The notes beneath the pieces were generated by a model, which searched no databases, was not told where the DNA came from, and saw only the letters and a program-made list of their open reading frames with translations. Of a stretch of 64,000 nucleotides of DNA, positions 51,501-62,789 are shown in pieces (within the stretch, counting starts at the first letter, position 1; the number at the start of each line of letters is the position of its first letter). The stretch comes from Echinococcus granulosus (Eukaryota; Platyhelminthes; Cestoda; Cyclophyllidea; Taeniidae), in assembly GCF_000524195.1 (NCBI RefSeq), contig NW_020170407.1, forward strand, positions 233,772 to 297,771. Reading direction: 5' to 3'. The translations under genes and the position numbers were made by a program.

Positions 51501-51850
51501 TATTCACGGGTTCACACCACAGGAATCTTCCTACTTAATGTGATAATCCTTGTAAATTTCACTCTGGGTCTGCTAATCTTCCCAACGAAGCCGCTTAGTG
51601 AATGGGCAAAGGTCAGTTGTAGCTTCTCTTTGTGCTTAGTAGAAATAAGATAAGAGAGTTCAAGTTGACTTAAATCGAACACGTTATTTTGCAGCTTCTT
51701 CCTCTGTATGGCCCGAACGATGTTGGATTTCGGAAGAATGCCTTCTCTATCGCTATAATCGCAATGGCTTTTCTCCACTTTATGATGGCTATCGCCTTTG
51801 AAGCACTAATTGACGTGGTCTCGCACGATCGCAGCGCGACACACTATTGA
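39555..51850 (+). CDS. ATP13A3: P5B-type transport ATPase, ATP13A2/3 family (22 exons)
   Basis: Endolysosomal P-type pump; the family exports polyamines from late endosomes/lysosomes. Exons: 39555-39590, 39637-39804, 39855-39900, 39957-40083, 40119-40260, 40290-40424, 40459-40525, 40560-40694, 42160-42485, 44057-44257, 44319-44537, 44611-44688, 44740-44955, 45068-45299, 45924-46306, 50144-50397, 50804-50900, 50984-51056, 51139-51289, 51332-51483, 51523-51611, 51695-51850. Phases are consistent, giving about 1160 aa (human ATP13A3 1226). Seen: LNPFYIFQ-like [18 protein letters not shown] at 285-288 in place of TGES, the P5B signature PPALP, FDKTGTLT with the phospho-Asp near 460, [20 protein letters not shown] and C-terminal membrane helices ending in [14 protein letters not shown] Ser-rich insertion follows TGDN. 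The gene is closest to ATP13A3 by eye; the exact paralogue is uncertain. Confidence 0.95.
40084..40118 (+). other. 35-nt intron 4 of the P5B ATPase
   Basis: GTGAGT donor and TATATTAG acceptor, phase 2. Joining yields FLPMKGLDRQN, matching human FDFLKGLDEG. Confidence 0.88.
40261..40289 (+). other. 29-nt intron 5 of the P5B ATPase
   Basis: GTATCT donor and CATTTTTAG acceptor enclose 29 nt. Its removal joins VKLFRE to [13 protein letters not shown], matching human LLIKEVLNPFYIFQLFSV exactly in spacing. Retention shifts the frame, so removal is needed. This is the shortest intron in the window. Confidence 0.92.
40425..40458 (+). other. 34-nt intron 6 of the P5B ATPase
   Basis: GTATAT donor and TTTTTCCAG acceptor, phase 0, between YSCRK and NERQL. 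Confidence 0.9.
40526..40559 (+). other. 34-nt intron 7 of the P5B ATPase
   Basis: GTAAGA donor and TTTTGTAG acceptor, phase 1. It joins LVLRDFE to [15 protein letters not shown] in the actuator domain. Confidence 0.88.
40695..42159 (+). other. Intron 8 of the P5B ATPase (1.46 kb)
   Basis: Splits the TGES-equivalent loop between NG and ES. It contains a degenerate ATCC/CATC-rich patch at 41523-41590 and, near 42045-42070, the string CTATCTCGGAGG followed by CCCAAAAA, also found at 59238-59265. No coding similarity. Confidence 0.6.
42486..44056 (+). other. Intron 9 of the P5B ATPase (1.57 kb)
   Basis: Between exons ending in the M3-M4 region and the PPALP segment. Both borders are phase 0. 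T-rich; short ORFs at 43217-43402 and 43489-43722 have no recognisable product. Confidence 0.6.
45300..45923 (+). repeat. Intron 14 of the P5B ATPase with degenerate ATCC repeats
   Basis: The 624-nt intron interrupts ATG|DN of the TGDN motif. Positions 45425-45570 are rich in CCATCCAT and CATTCATC units, imperfect relatives of the array at the left edge. Apparent proline/histidine/isoleucine-rich ORFs here are translations of that repeat. Confidence 0.7.
46307..50143 (+). other. Intron 15 of the P5B ATPase (3.8 kb)
   Basis: Joins HFLST to [10 protein letters not shown], as HFQDLVPKLMLHGTVFAR in human. At 47740-48080 it carries the ATCC-type repeat in the opposite orientation (GGAT units), with a weaker patch at 48790-48900. 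A string near 46763-46785 (CCCGGTTTGACTCGAACACC) resembles one in intron 5 of METTL17 near 25512. No nested gene was recognised. Confidence 0.65.
47740..48080 (-). repeat. Degenerate (ATCC)n / (GGAT)n tetranucleotide tract
   Basis: Repeated TGGATGGATGGA and GATACAGGATGGAT units with point changes, inverted relative to the left-edge array. On the minus strand they give a 223-codon open frame of S-I-H-P repeats that is not a gene. Confidence 0.9.
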
Positions 51851-53067
51851 AAAAGTTGTTATACAAGAGCAATCTCTCTTCGTCTAGAGAAAAAGCGATG
51901 ATTACAGCAGACATTCCATGGCAAATTGCTCACTTACTAGTTTGTGCCGTGATTTGCGTGTACGACCTCACTTTTAGACTCATTAAAACAAAGCACTAAA
52001 GGTCTATAACGGTTTTGTCCTTCTTAGTATAATCCTCAATCGTAGCAACCAAGAATCATTCATTTAGCAATAAATTAAATGTCTTAAATAAACAAAGTTT
52101 ATAGGGTGTGAATGGCGCCAGGAGGGGAATATGCCGTCACGTGATGTATGCAAAGTGTGTGGCTAGTTACGAATGGATTCCATAATGAGAAAAATTTTAT
52201 CATAATTGACGACTACTGACAGACTGGAATATATGAAGGTGGCTGTTGTGATGTAGTGCGCCTAGAGGGCCACCACTAGTATACTTTAACGAAATCCAAA
52301 AGACAGCTATCACAAAATAAGAAAACTGTCTAGCATCCAGAATATGACGGCACTGCACACGATAAACTGCTTGCAGATGCTTTTGGATTGATCTCACGTT
52401 TATTTAATGGGTGAAAATTTCAGGGGCCATTCAGTTCGAGCAAGGACATTAAATTAGACTCAAGTGCACATTTCGGAAAGTAGGAACGAAAAATACTAGT
52501 TCGACACTTTCCTACTTCACTTACTTTAACATCCGGAAATCAGATCCAACACAGGCAGACCTATCGGTACGACTGAACAATCCTTGATCCGACTACCTCA
52601 ATACTTCACGAGTTCAAATGATCGCGAAAAACCTAGCTGTCGTTATTGTTCCGCTGGAGATTCAGGAGTCTCCCGTCCACTTCGTCGCACAGCAGGCTAA
52701 ACGCCGTTTCTTCATGTTTGAGTAGGCGCTACATATACTGCCTAGGTGTTCAAACGAAAAACCGCTGCTGCGTAGAATTAAACTAGGGGCAGTATCTTCA
52801 CTGACAAACGCATGATGAAGCGCAATTGTACCATTCACACCGTCTACATACTCCAGCACTCCCATCATTCCACCGAGCCTAAGAGTGACATCCAGAGGAC
52901 CTAACAGCCTCATTAGCAGTCATTACAGCTGCCACTAAGCCGATATTCCCAAAAAATGCCCAAAAGAAAAATCCACTCTCAGGTTGGATGCGAAGTGGAG
53001 CGCCACAAATGCCCATGGTAGTCACAGGATTATTTTCTTTACAAACACATCGATGTGCAGAGAGTAG
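51851..53067. other. Convergent intergenic interval, ATP13A / CCDC25
   Basis: Contains the 3' UTR of the plus-strand ATPase and that of minus-strand CCDC25. A minus-strand ORF at 52662-52913 (83 codons) reads like possible protein, but no homology or upstream exon could be assigned. A reverse AATAAA at 52399-52404 could serve CCDC25. Confidence 0.5.
52069..52092 (+). promoter_or_regulatory. Tandem AATAAA poly(A) signals of the P5B ATPase
   Basis: AATAAA occurs at 52069-52074 and again at 52087-52092, about 220-240 nt after the stop codon at 51848-51850. Confidence 0.65.
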
Positions 53068-54308
53068 TTACATGAAGTCATCAGAGTCATAGCCATCCTC
53101 ATTGGAGCGCATGTTCTCGGGAGCAAAGATGCGATCATAGGAGCGCCGCTCAGCCTCCAACTGGCGCTGTCGCTCCACTTCGCGCTCCGCTTGCTCTCGA
53201 GAGCGCTGAGCGGCACGGGCGCGTTGGCGCAAGCGTTCATCGCGCGCCTCTCGCTCTGCCTGCAGGTCAGGAGACTCCACAATCGTTTGAGTGCGCTCCA
53301 ATCGGTGGAGCACCTCTCCCACGCGTTTCGCTACTACCGTGCGACGCACGTTCCGCCCGTTGTGGAAACTCACTTGACCCACCTCCATATCCGGGGTCTT
53401 CTTGAGGTTCTCCCACATGGTGTACACCACTGTTACATCGTTCTGCTTGCAGCCCTACCCTCAAGGGAGATACAGAGGTAGAGTTAGATTCTTTCAATTA
53501 ATTCGTCTAGTATAGAGACCAAAAATATCGACGATTCAGCTTGACTACTCCAAGACCTAATTAGAGTTATGAAGAAATTCTACGAGCGTATTGAGGCAGG
53601 CGTTTAGTACGTGGAAAGGGGAGGGAGGTAATGTTTCAACTCAGTTCCACTATCTATTATTCGATTTAAAAAGTTGGACGAGCGGGAATGACTGGTCAAG
53701 TGGTCACACATTCTAAGGCAAGTTATGACCTTAAGAGGAAGAAAATTGCAAAAGTTTTGGGTAAATTTTACCACTTAAAGGGGGAGCTCAGTGTTCTGCC
53801 ATAAGTTGGGTGTAAATGGAGGATCCACCAAATGAAAAGACAATAATTGCATCAAAGATTATAAAACTTAGATATAAATCGGCAACTGACCCAACAAAGT
53901 CATCCAGCTTCAATAAAAATACTTGCTGCTCACACTTCCACCCTGTAAACTCGATGGTAAAGCATATTTAAGAAGGGGGAGTGGATTTAAGCGAAAAATC
54001 ACAAATTCTCCACAAACGCACCAGTCAAAAAACAATTGTTGACAATGCAAAAAAATTAATTCCCTTACCATGATGCTGTTTTGTTTGCACAGTTGAGCAC
54101 AGTCCTGAATAACTGTCTCGGGTATATCATCCAACGTTTCTCCTTCCCTGAGACGAAGGTACACATGGGCAGAAGACATTTTATCGACATGGAACCACAC
54201 ATCTTCCGGCCATCCCCATCGAATTAATTTGTCATTTTCGTGCTTATCTGCACCCATGTATATGAGATAGGGAGGCGAAACAAGCTCACACTTATAGTAG
54301 AGCACCAT
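53068..54308 (-). CDS. CCDC25: CCDC25 homologue (NFACT-R / DUF814 domain)
   Basis: CCDC25 is a conserved NFACT-R family protein; the mammalian form has been described as a DNA sensor at the membrane, but its ancestral role is unclear. Two exons: 54308-54069 (80 codons) and 53454-53068 (128 codons plus stop), joined in phase 0 across a 614-nt intron (GTAAGG to GGGTAG). The product is 208 aa, the same as human. Near-identical blocks include [11 protein letters not shown] (human IYMGKDKYENE), [16 protein letters not shown] and [19 protein letters not shown] basic, Arg/Glu-rich coiled coil follows at about residues 135-185. The acidic C-terminus [15 protein letters not shown] mirrors human NMSSNQDGNDSDEFM. 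The start ATG is fixed by homology. Confidence 0.98.
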
Positions 54309-57300
54309 TGCGAAACACTAACGATTTCAAGATAGTGTCCGCTTCTCATTGGTCTATTTCTGTAGAGGGCAATACAGTCATCATCATTTTCGGAAGCTAG
54401 AAACGCAGTCGTTAGCATTCAATAATCCAATTTTTAGAATACTGCAAGAGTCAAAGTTTACTTAAGTAAAGGTTGTATCAATAAAAGCTTAAAGAATTTC
54501 AAAAAACATTTTGGATTTTTACAGAGATGCGCAAATTACCAGTGGGATTTGTTCACTCCGGAAACTCATTTTTGGTAAATTGGAGAAGCTTTGAGCTTAT
54601 ACGATACTCACGACTGACGTCAAGCATCCTTTGATGGGTACGCTATCGCATCTACAATGCGCCTCAGTGACAAACATTGGCTTTCACCGAGGTAAGAATG
54701 AGCACCTCAATGCAAAAATAGCACATCTGCGCCGATGATAAATGCAGATTAAGTCAAATATATCCGTGTTATTTTAAATGAAAGCTCAACGCCTAAGTTT
54801 TGTGTAGCACAACACAGAAATGTGTTACTACTACTGCTACACACCGTACCCTGCAAACTGTCAAATTCCCTGCAGTGCACAACGCTCCACCGGACCCTTA
54901 CCATTTCTTTGTCCCTATTTTTGACAACGTGGATCCCTGACTGCGCCTTACGTAAGCCGGTCCTTGTACCGGTGGGCCCCACTACAATTCCAGACGATGC
55001 TCCAGGTGCTGCCCCCTGGCACTACCCCTTCTACATGCACCTAAGAGTACCGAAGTTTGTGTCCCACCACCGGGCGTTTCCATGAAGCTCCCTTGTTTAT
55101 GCTGCAACTAATTCCCCCACTCGCTAGAATTGCCTCGACGTATCCTGCAGCACTGTCAACGAACCGCACCCAGCTCACCATTAATCGCTGGGATTATGGG
55201 CTCACTCAGTATTCCAATGACTTTTTTGATGATAACATATTAGGGCACCCCACGCAAGCCACAAGATACGACGACAGTTTCCTGCATCAACACGAACAAT
55301 TATCCCAGCTAGTTTATCAGCAAAAATGCTCGTCACCGCCAGATTTATGATGTATAACCCACTCCACTCCTTCTGGTTACAAAAATGTGGAATAAACGTC
55401 TCTGACTACCAGTAAGTCCAGTATTAGCTGGGGCGACTAACATCACAATACCATTGGACGGGTTGATAAGCTAGCCGGCCAACAGATAGACGTTCGGTCT
55501 TTCAAATGACAGTTTTAACTGTAGCACCTTACTCTAACTGCTTCCACGACTAGGGGACGATTCGTTCCCAAAAAAGCATACACAAAACCATTTTACCGTC
55601 AAATAAATTGCCATTAGTCTAGCCCCGTACTGCTAAAATGCACTACCGGAAGCGCAAGCATTAACTTCTGCGAAAGGCAGCACATTGAAATAATACCATA
55701 CTTCAGATCGAGAGGTACAAAAGGACATAGAATTGCCAAAGTAGTACTAAAAAGGAGTATATACTTAGATGGTCACGTGAGTGTATGTATGTGTGTAAGA
55801 TCAGAAAATACAAAAAAGGTTATCTTGTTTAGGTAAGGATAATAATAAAATATCGGTAGTGGAGAGGCCGATCGGGGGCAATCGGTGCGTCTTCAATGGA
55901 ATAATCAGACAGCATACAAAAAGGGGAGTGAGGAGGGGGAGCCCAGTGATGCTCTAAAAAGCACCAAAAGAGCGGGTGAATTGTCCAGCTCTGCTTTGTT
56001 TCCTCTTAAAGTACTTGCATAATCGCGAGGACAGTCATCCCTCAGTTAGTTCAACAATTTTGTCTGATTAGCACACCGAAGTTGTCTCGTCACTTATTTC
56101 TCACGCATTCGAACAGCGATTTAGATATTTACCTATGCGTGGACACACAAAAGTGAAGTTTTAGACAAAACTTCTCAATAAACGAAGTGCAGAACTGGAA
56201 ATGCACCAACGCAGGAGAGGAATTTTGGAATAGCATCCTTCTCGGGTTCGCCCCCCAGAATAAACGAAAAAAGTGATCGTGACATTAGCAGAGGTTCCCA
56301 GATCCTAAAATTGAGGCACTGAGTAGTGAGGAGGACTACATGTTTCTGCAAGACTACTTCCCCCTATCCAGCATGCACAAATGAATAGCAGATAGCCGAA
56401 GGTTTTGCTAATCGTGACACTCTCAGACTCACCCAATTTAAACCCGATGGAGGCTTAGTAAGAGTGTTACCAAAGAGCGCAACAAGAGCGTCAAGACCTT
56501 ACTTATTTCTGTTGCTCTTGAGAACGCCATAGTTAACAGAAGTGAGGGCCGCAAGAAAAAGTATTTAAACATTTCAGAATCTGTAGACAAAGCACAGCTG
56601 TTTAGGCGAGCAATCTTATCCGAGCAGAGGCGATTTAGACTAAGGAAAATTTCAACTAGAGCAGGATCAGGAGTAAAATGAGAATCACAGAAACGCATGC
56701 AAGCCAAAAGCAGCGATTGCGTTGATCACATAGGGGATTTTGGTCCCTGAATCATGTAGTATCGCCATAAAAACGGATGCTTGCCCAATTAATGCAGTTC
56801 TATTATTATCGTTTATGTAAAAGCCATACTTTTTGAGGTGTTGTGGGGTGGAAAAAGAAGCGCAATCAAAGGCTATACCGCATGTCCTGCATATGATAAA
56901 AGGCATCTACAGCCTAAAATCAACAATAAGACAACAAAAAAGTGAACCTACACGTTCATTACTCCTTTTTATTCATAGGAAAAGCGACAGATTACATAGG
57001 ACCTTTACAAACAACCAGCTAACGATGCTAAGAAATGGACTGACCAGATCATCTGCACAGAGATTGTACATCTTAATTCCACGCGGCTTTACAAACTAAC
57101 AAAAGCACAAATCAACGAGGTTTAGGATGGAAGCAAAAGTGTTGTATGAGGGTGAAACTAAGATTACAGCTCTTTAGGCATAATCAATTACTAACGTACC
57201 AAATTAACGTCGGTTCTGGAAAAACTCTCTGAGGCTCGATTCGCCTTGATGCTTGCCTCCTAAAAAGGCACAAGTTTTATCCAATAAGAAGGAAAACAGT

Positions 57301-57328
57301 TAAGATTGAACTTGAATCGAGATGTCAT
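54309..57328. other. 3-kb intergenic stretch, no supported gene
   Basis: Between CCDC25 (minus) and the TMEM127-like gene (minus). Plus-strand ORFs at 54822-55085 and 55057-55350 overlap in different frames and show no family match. Minus-strand ORFs at 56438-56707 and 56685-56906 have hydrophobic patches but no supporting splice structure. I call none of them. Confidence 0.5.
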
Positions 57329-58076
57329 CTACCTTAAAACAAATGCTGATCGTGAACACGTTTGCGTAGCAAAGGAGACAAGTGAGGCGAGCCCTGCCAA
57401 GAGGACGAAGTAAAATCCACCGGAAAAGGAAATTGAGAAAGCATCCATCTTTTTCGTTGCATTTTTTATAAAGTGTCGGGTCTCTTCAATTGAAGTCAGA
57501 ACGGGAACAGCTAGTTGGTGTTTGATTAACTGAAACTGAAAATGAGTGATCGAAGATGCTGCCCAGTACATCAACCCAAGACAAACACAATTTATAAAAA
57601 CTAAAAGGAGAATGCGTGAACGAATATTCACATACCACAACAAACGTCCAGTAAGCCCCTTCGATAAAATTTCTTCATAAATCCGAGATTTACATTAAGA
57701 TTTGCAAATAACTGAAACAATGAGCACAGAAATGAAAGAACTATGAGTCCAAGGCAGCAGTAAAGTATGGCAACGGAATCTACTGTCACACATTTATTAA
57801 GTGTACCTGAATTAGGATCCAGTTATAGTATTAAAGTTAGGCAGCTACCAACAAATTTCCTCTTCTCCTCGTCATTGGGAGAACTATAAAATGAAAATAC
57901 ATCTTGAAATCCAATTGAGTTCAATTCGCACGGTGCGTTTTTCATTGTAAAAGTCGCTCTTAACACAGTGGCTCCACAAAGAAGGAGGGCTGACAGAAGA
58001 TTTGATGAAAAGGAAAGACCACCAATGCGGCGTCGAAATATTGGATGCCAGTAAGAATTCACATGATCTATGAATG
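57329..58076 (-). CDS. TMEM127-like membrane protein (5' exon not found)
   Basis: TMEM127 is a multi-pass endosomal/lysosomal protein that restrains mTORC1 signalling in vertebrates. Three exons: 58076-57849, 57806-57636 and 57600-57329, with introns of 42 and 35 nt and consistent phases. Resemblance: a first helix (NLLSALLLCGATVL) before an extracellular loop, then ILYCCLGLIVLSFLCSLFQLF (human [21 protein letters not shown]), CLGLMYWAASSI (human VIGFSYWASELI) and FSISFSGGFYFVLLAGLASL (human FAVSFYLVAGAGGASIL). The first exon begins at acceptor GGTTTTAG in phase 1, so a start exon lies upstream and was not identified. The frame stops 14 codons after the last helix, without the acidic PPPAYTP-type tail; an AG|GTAGAT donor overlaps the stop, so a tail exon may exist further on. 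The family call rests on weak but ordered similarity. Confidence 0.65.
57601..57635 (-). other. 35-nt intron in the TMEM127-like gene
   Basis: GTATGT donor and CTCCTTTTAG acceptor, phase 1, between exons encoding adjacent membrane helices. Confidence 0.8.
57807..57848 (-). other. 42-nt intron in the TMEM127-like gene
   Basis: GTAGCT donor and CTAATTCAG acceptor, phase 1. Reading through meets a TAA, so removal is required. Confidence 0.8.
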
Positions 58077-58689
58077 CTAAAACCGTTTATCAAAAGGTAG
58101 TAATACTATCCCGAGGTGGCATAGTCATGCAGAGCAACGCCCAACGAACGGTAAACACACAGGCCGAATAAATAATAAACGCAGGAATCAACCTCAATTA
58201 CCATCTAGATGATTGGTTCATGTAAAATATCGCAATCAAGAACTAATTTGCAAGTTTTTTTAATTAAAAAATTCGATATTTGCACCTTGAGTATAAATGA
58301 CAACAATAGGCCTAATTAATGGTTAGTGATGGGCACCCCCATGACACAGGTTTGTACTTTGAAAATTACAAAACACACTGAAAATAGCTCTTGTACCACA
58401 TTTCCAGTAAACAATAACCTGTAAGAATTTCGGACTGTATTACTTGACTCGCCATTCCCAACTGTCTAGTTAATACCTCTAATAGTAGGGCTATGATTTT
58501 CTACTAGCTTGTGAAGGCGTCAGTGCAAGTAATGACAGACCATATGATAAAATAGCACCGCCGTGTAGCACCACAAGTCTTTCCTGTATTAAAAAGACAC
58601 AATGCTAAGGTAGCAAAACTATTGCCGACATAAAGAGGGGCTGGGTGGGTCAAAAACTAACACGGGATGTGGTGGAATACGATGGTAGT

Positions 58690-58880
58690 TTATCCCTCGG
58701 TATTAATGAGGGGCCACTTTTGAACTTTCGAATTTGCCTTATTATACCTCACTGGGTGAAATGGCCTTCGGGCCATGCCAGCAGCCCAAATACCTTCTCT
58801 CTTCTGAATTTAAATTCTGCCTGATTATTGTCTTCTTTCATCTTCAGGGAAGTCTCGGGACGCCACAGTAGGCTATTTTG
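58690..58880 (-). repeat. Inverted repeat R3, arm 1
   Basis: Read on the minus strand, landmarks are GGCGTCCCGAGACTTCCCTG, GAAAGAAGACA, CAGGCAGAAT, GAGAAGGT, CTGGCATGGCCC, CCCAG.GAGGTA and AAGGGATAAA-like CGAGGGATAAAC. All recur in the same order at 59598-59795 on the plus strand. A minus-strand ORF (58749-59015) covers it but ends within the repeat. Confidence 0.8.
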
Positions 58881-59597
58881 CTTAGCAAAGGCAGAGAAAT
58901 TAAGCCTTAAGTGCCAGAGAAACAGTACCAAAGTGTTAAACAAATAAGCAATGCAGTATCCATCGGCTCGTTGACGGTCCATTTTCTTCACAGTGTCCTG
59001 GCCTGCTTCGATCACAGGAAGGGCTCAGTATGTCGCGTTATCTCGCGAGTATTAGAAATCTATTGTTTAAATACCAATAAATCCGGGAATGAAGACTCAG
59101 TTAGAGGACTTCTCCATCCGGCGAAGCTAAAATGCAATATGTAGCGTTAATCTCCTCCTCTGCTTTTGTTCTCTTGGATCAGGCAGCCTGGTATGATGAG
59201 GCATTATAGATATGGTACAGTGATTAAGGTACACTTCTATCTCGGAGGCCCAAAAAGTCCGCAATGTGATGAGATTTGTGTTCACTGCCTACATCCCGTT
59301 TGAAATGTGCAATTTTGCATAAACTCAAATAAATCTTACTTATCCAAGTTTCATATTGATATGAAGACAACAGTGACTAAGGTGTTCCACACTTTCCTAA
59401 GTGAAACCGTAATAGTGCTTTACGAATAGATGTGCCGACAGAAATAATTATTGGGGGTATTTTTCGGTAGTTTGTATTATGACACATTGGTCGTTTTTTT
59501 GGCTGCCCTTATTACGTCATATTTCGTCTTCAGAGAAGTCATAGGGCGCTGTGTTAATGGAAGAGGAGAGCAAACCCGATTTTAGAATACATCTATC

Positions 59598-59795
59598 CTA
59601 ATGTAGCGTCCCGAGACTACCTGAAGACGAAAGAAGACACAATACTCGGGCAGAATATATGTATTCAGCACGGAGAAGGTGTCTGGGCTATTGGCATGGC
59701 CCAAAATGCCAGCCCACCCAGCGAGGTACAAGAGGGCTAATTCAAAGTACAAAAGTGGCGCCTCACCAGAACCGAAGGATAAACCACTATCGTAT
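59598..59795 (+). repeat. Inverted repeat R3, arm 2
   Basis: Plus-strand copy of the element at 58690-58880, about 80% alike by eye, about 720 bp away and facing it. A 76-codon ORF at 59679-59909 starts inside and runs beyond it; the arms keep different reading frames, so the conserved unit is not obviously coding. Confidence 0.8.
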
Positions 59796-61318
59796 TACAC
59801 TAATATCAACTACGGGGCGAAAAACCTTAGCTGCGCAGAAGTAGTGCACAAATTGCGGATGGGAGAATCGGTGGCCCCCACTAACAGAACGGCCGAAAAT
59901 GACAACTGAAAAGACACTAACTATAAACGATCAGGCAACTTATTTCTTTGCGGAGTTGCTTATCACACCTGCACATATCTATTAAATATGTGAAAGCGCG
60001 ATACCCTTCCCGCTTGTCTGCAAGTTGGATGAAACCCAGACAGATTTGGCTGCGCTGCTCTAGGGTGAAAACATCGTGGCGGGGAAGAATAGAAAAAATA
60101 CCCTGCGCTTAAACTCGTCCTTTGTGCTATGACTTTGCTCTTAAGTCAATGTTCCCACTACCAGATATATAACCAGCAAATTCCCCGCTCCTGATTCTCG
60201 GTCTCAGGTAGGACAAAAATTCCACATACGGTACAATTGCCAAGAGTTACCAGTAGCGTTATTGTCGAGCATGTTCCTAATTATATAAAAATTTGACCAC
60301 TGAAGCTGTTGATTTGTGAGTGTTTTTCTTAGATATCCGATCGCGTTTGATGGCTGCCGCGAAGGATAACCATTGTGAGCGCCGGCAACATCGCTCAAAG
60401 GTGGAAAAGGGTTATGTTATAGATTGGATTTTTAACAGTCAGTTATCTTGATCTTAGGGCATACTAGTGAACTAATGCCATGCTCATGCCGAATATGTAC
60501 ATTCTGCCCTAGTAATTCGCCTTCGCTACATTTCGACATTTACATATTTTGCATGCATACATGTTTACTCTTTAAGAATTGGACGCCACGAATGGCAATT
60601 TTATTGCTGGCAGGCACAAATTACTTACATAGCTATTTATTCCATTATTGCGACTTTCTTTAATTTTAATTAAAGTCTGGACTTTGGCATGATGCCAGTA
60701 ACACCTAATTGTCAGTCTTTACGTATAAGTCTAATTTCAATTTCAAAGCCTTTTAATACATACAAAATGGGTACTGTCAGCCTATTCTTTTTTATTCCGA
60801 GGATAATTTAGTCATTCAAATGTGCTCCATTGTATAAATTTTGCTGTGCTCAAAGTATTCGTCAAAACATTCTAACGTTACTACTATTCGTTGTTGCATT
60901 TTGGGCGTTGCGTTTCGTATTGTGCTCTGCACTTTATATAAAATAAACTAATTTGTGACCTAAAGCCCTAATGCATTTCGCGGTGCGATCAATCGCTGCT
61001 TCTAGGTGTTCTTTGGGTTCGTTCTTCTAGTTTCAGTTTCTCCTTTAGCATCTTTGTCGCTTTTTGAATATCTCTTTGGTCTCACTTGTTCGTTTTGTTT
61101 CTTTTTTAACTTGTTATTACTACTTGATGTAGTACCTCGTATAGCATTTGCTCACATGTTTTATACCTATCATTTATATTTGATGTTTGGATTATGATTG
61201 TGCAGAATCGTAGTTTGTGAGAATTTTGCCTAGTTTTCTGTAAGAAAGTAGATTGGCTTCCGGAGCACAAACTTGTGCCCATTTGTCGCTTTTTTGCAAC
61301 AGATTAAGTGGTTTTACA

Positions 61319-62789
61319 ATGTCAATGTCTGCTTCAAAAGAACTTGACGAGCTCGCAGTGGAGAATTTTCGCACTTACCTCCGTTTTTCCACCGTTCATC
61401 CTGATCCTGACTATACTGACGCCGTTGATTGGCTTCGAAACCAAGGTGTTAAAATGGGTTTGGAGTGTTTTCTCACTGAAATTGTTGCAAAAAATCCAAT
61501 ACTCATCATGCGCTGGCCTGGTAGCGACCCTTCTCTTCGTTCTATCATGCTTAATTCGCACATGGATGTGGTTCCCGTTGAGCGGGAGAAATGGGCCTAT
61601 GATCCCTTTGCTGCCGAAATGTCTCTTGATGGGAATATATACGGTAGAGGAGCTCAAGTATGTGCTTTCTAATTTGTCGAACTTTTACTTTCTTTTTTTC
61701 TGCTCCTACATAGGACATGAAGTCGGTGGGTATCCAACAGCTCGAAGCTGTTCGTCGTCTCAAACTGGAGGGATTTGTTCCAAAACGAACTATCTACCTC
61801 ACCTTTTTGCCCGACGAGGAAGTCGGGGGTGGTCGTGGTATGCAGCCTTTTGTCTCAGGCGTTAAGCCCAACCGTCCTGGTGCTCCTAACGAAATAAGCT
61901 TTGCTGAAATGAACGTGGGCCTCTGTCTAGATGAAGGCATTGCTTGTCCACGTCCAGACGTCTTCTATGCCTTCTACGAAGAACGATCTCCTTGGTGGGT
62001 GAGTTTCCTGATTCCTGGAAATGCTGGACATGGCTCCAGATTTATTGAAGATACCGCTGTTGAGAAACTTCATCGTCTGATGGACAGGTAAGTAAAAAAG
62101 CATGTCTGACCCTTACATTCTTCAAGGCTCCTAGCCTTCCGGGATTCGGAAAAGAAGAAACTCGAGCTGATTAAGGGTAATGATTTGGCTCTAGGCGGCG
62201 TTGTGACATCTAATATCAATGTCATCAAAGGTGGAATTGAACCGAACGTTGTCCCTGCTGAAATTGAAGTCCAGGTTGATTTCCGTCTTCCTCCAACATT
62301 AGATTTTGATGCTTTTGAACAGCAGATCCACAAGTGGGCTGATGAATCAGGCGAGGGTATTAAGGTAAGTCGATAAATCTGCTGCAAATTGTGGTCATGT
62401 AGGTGCAATCTCGGTGGTAGATGTTTAATTCTTCTTGATAGATAAATTACATACAGAAGGATATGTCCACCACGGGACATGGGAATTTATCAGGCACGTA
62501 CGATGCGAGCGATCCAGTTCTAGAGGCCTTGAAATCGTCATCATGTTTAATTGGCGCGCATCTTGAAGTGGGAGTCTTTTTCGGTAGCACTGATGCTCGA
62601 TTCTTACGTCGGTGGCACAAGTTCCATGCCGGCGAGAAACCGATAAAGGCCTACGGATTTTCGCCGATGTGTGACGTCCCTGTCCTCTTGCATGATCACG
62701 ACGAATACCTCAACAAGAAAACGTTTCTCGATGGTGTTAGGGTGTTCAAACACTTTCTCTCTGAAGTTGCCTTAATGGCGAGGATCTGA
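61319..62789 (+). CDS. ACY1: Aminoacylase-1 (M20 metallopeptidase), isoform with last exon A
   Basis: Cytosolic zinc enzyme that hydrolyses N-acyl-L-amino acids to the free amino acid and a carboxylate. Exons: 61319-61657, 61714-62087, 62127-62364 and terminal exon A 62442-62789, giving 432 aa (human 408). Introns are 56, 39 and 77 nt. Metal and catalytic residues are all present: His81 in NSHMDVVPV, Asp114 in RGAQDMK (split across intron 1), Glu-Glu in PDEEVGG, Asp-Glu in CLDEGIA, the dimerisation-domain His in GHGSRF, and the last zinc-ligand His in LLHDHDE. The sequence follows human ACY1 from end to end ([20 protein letters not shown]-like [18 protein letters not shown]). An in-frame second ATG lies two codons downstream. 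A homologous alternative last exon follows at 63341. Confidence 0.96.

Larger units (their letters stand above)
58077..61318. other. Intergenic stretch with an inverted repeat pair
   Basis: Divergent interval between the TMEM127-like gene (minus) and ACY1 (plus). It holds the repeat pair R3 described separately, a tRNA-like/SINE-like patch near 59210-59270, and otherwise AT-rich DNA without coding similarity. The last 1 kb before 61319 is T-rich and probably contains the ACY1 promoter or trans-splice acceptor. Confidence 0.5.

Noticed and set aside
52662..52913. 83-aa minus-strand ORF between ATP13A and CCDC25
   Set aside because: No family match; it sits in the expected 3' UTR region of CCDC25 and may be incidental.
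54822..55350. Two overlapping plus-strand ORFs
   Set aside because: Different frames with no homology and no convincing splice link.
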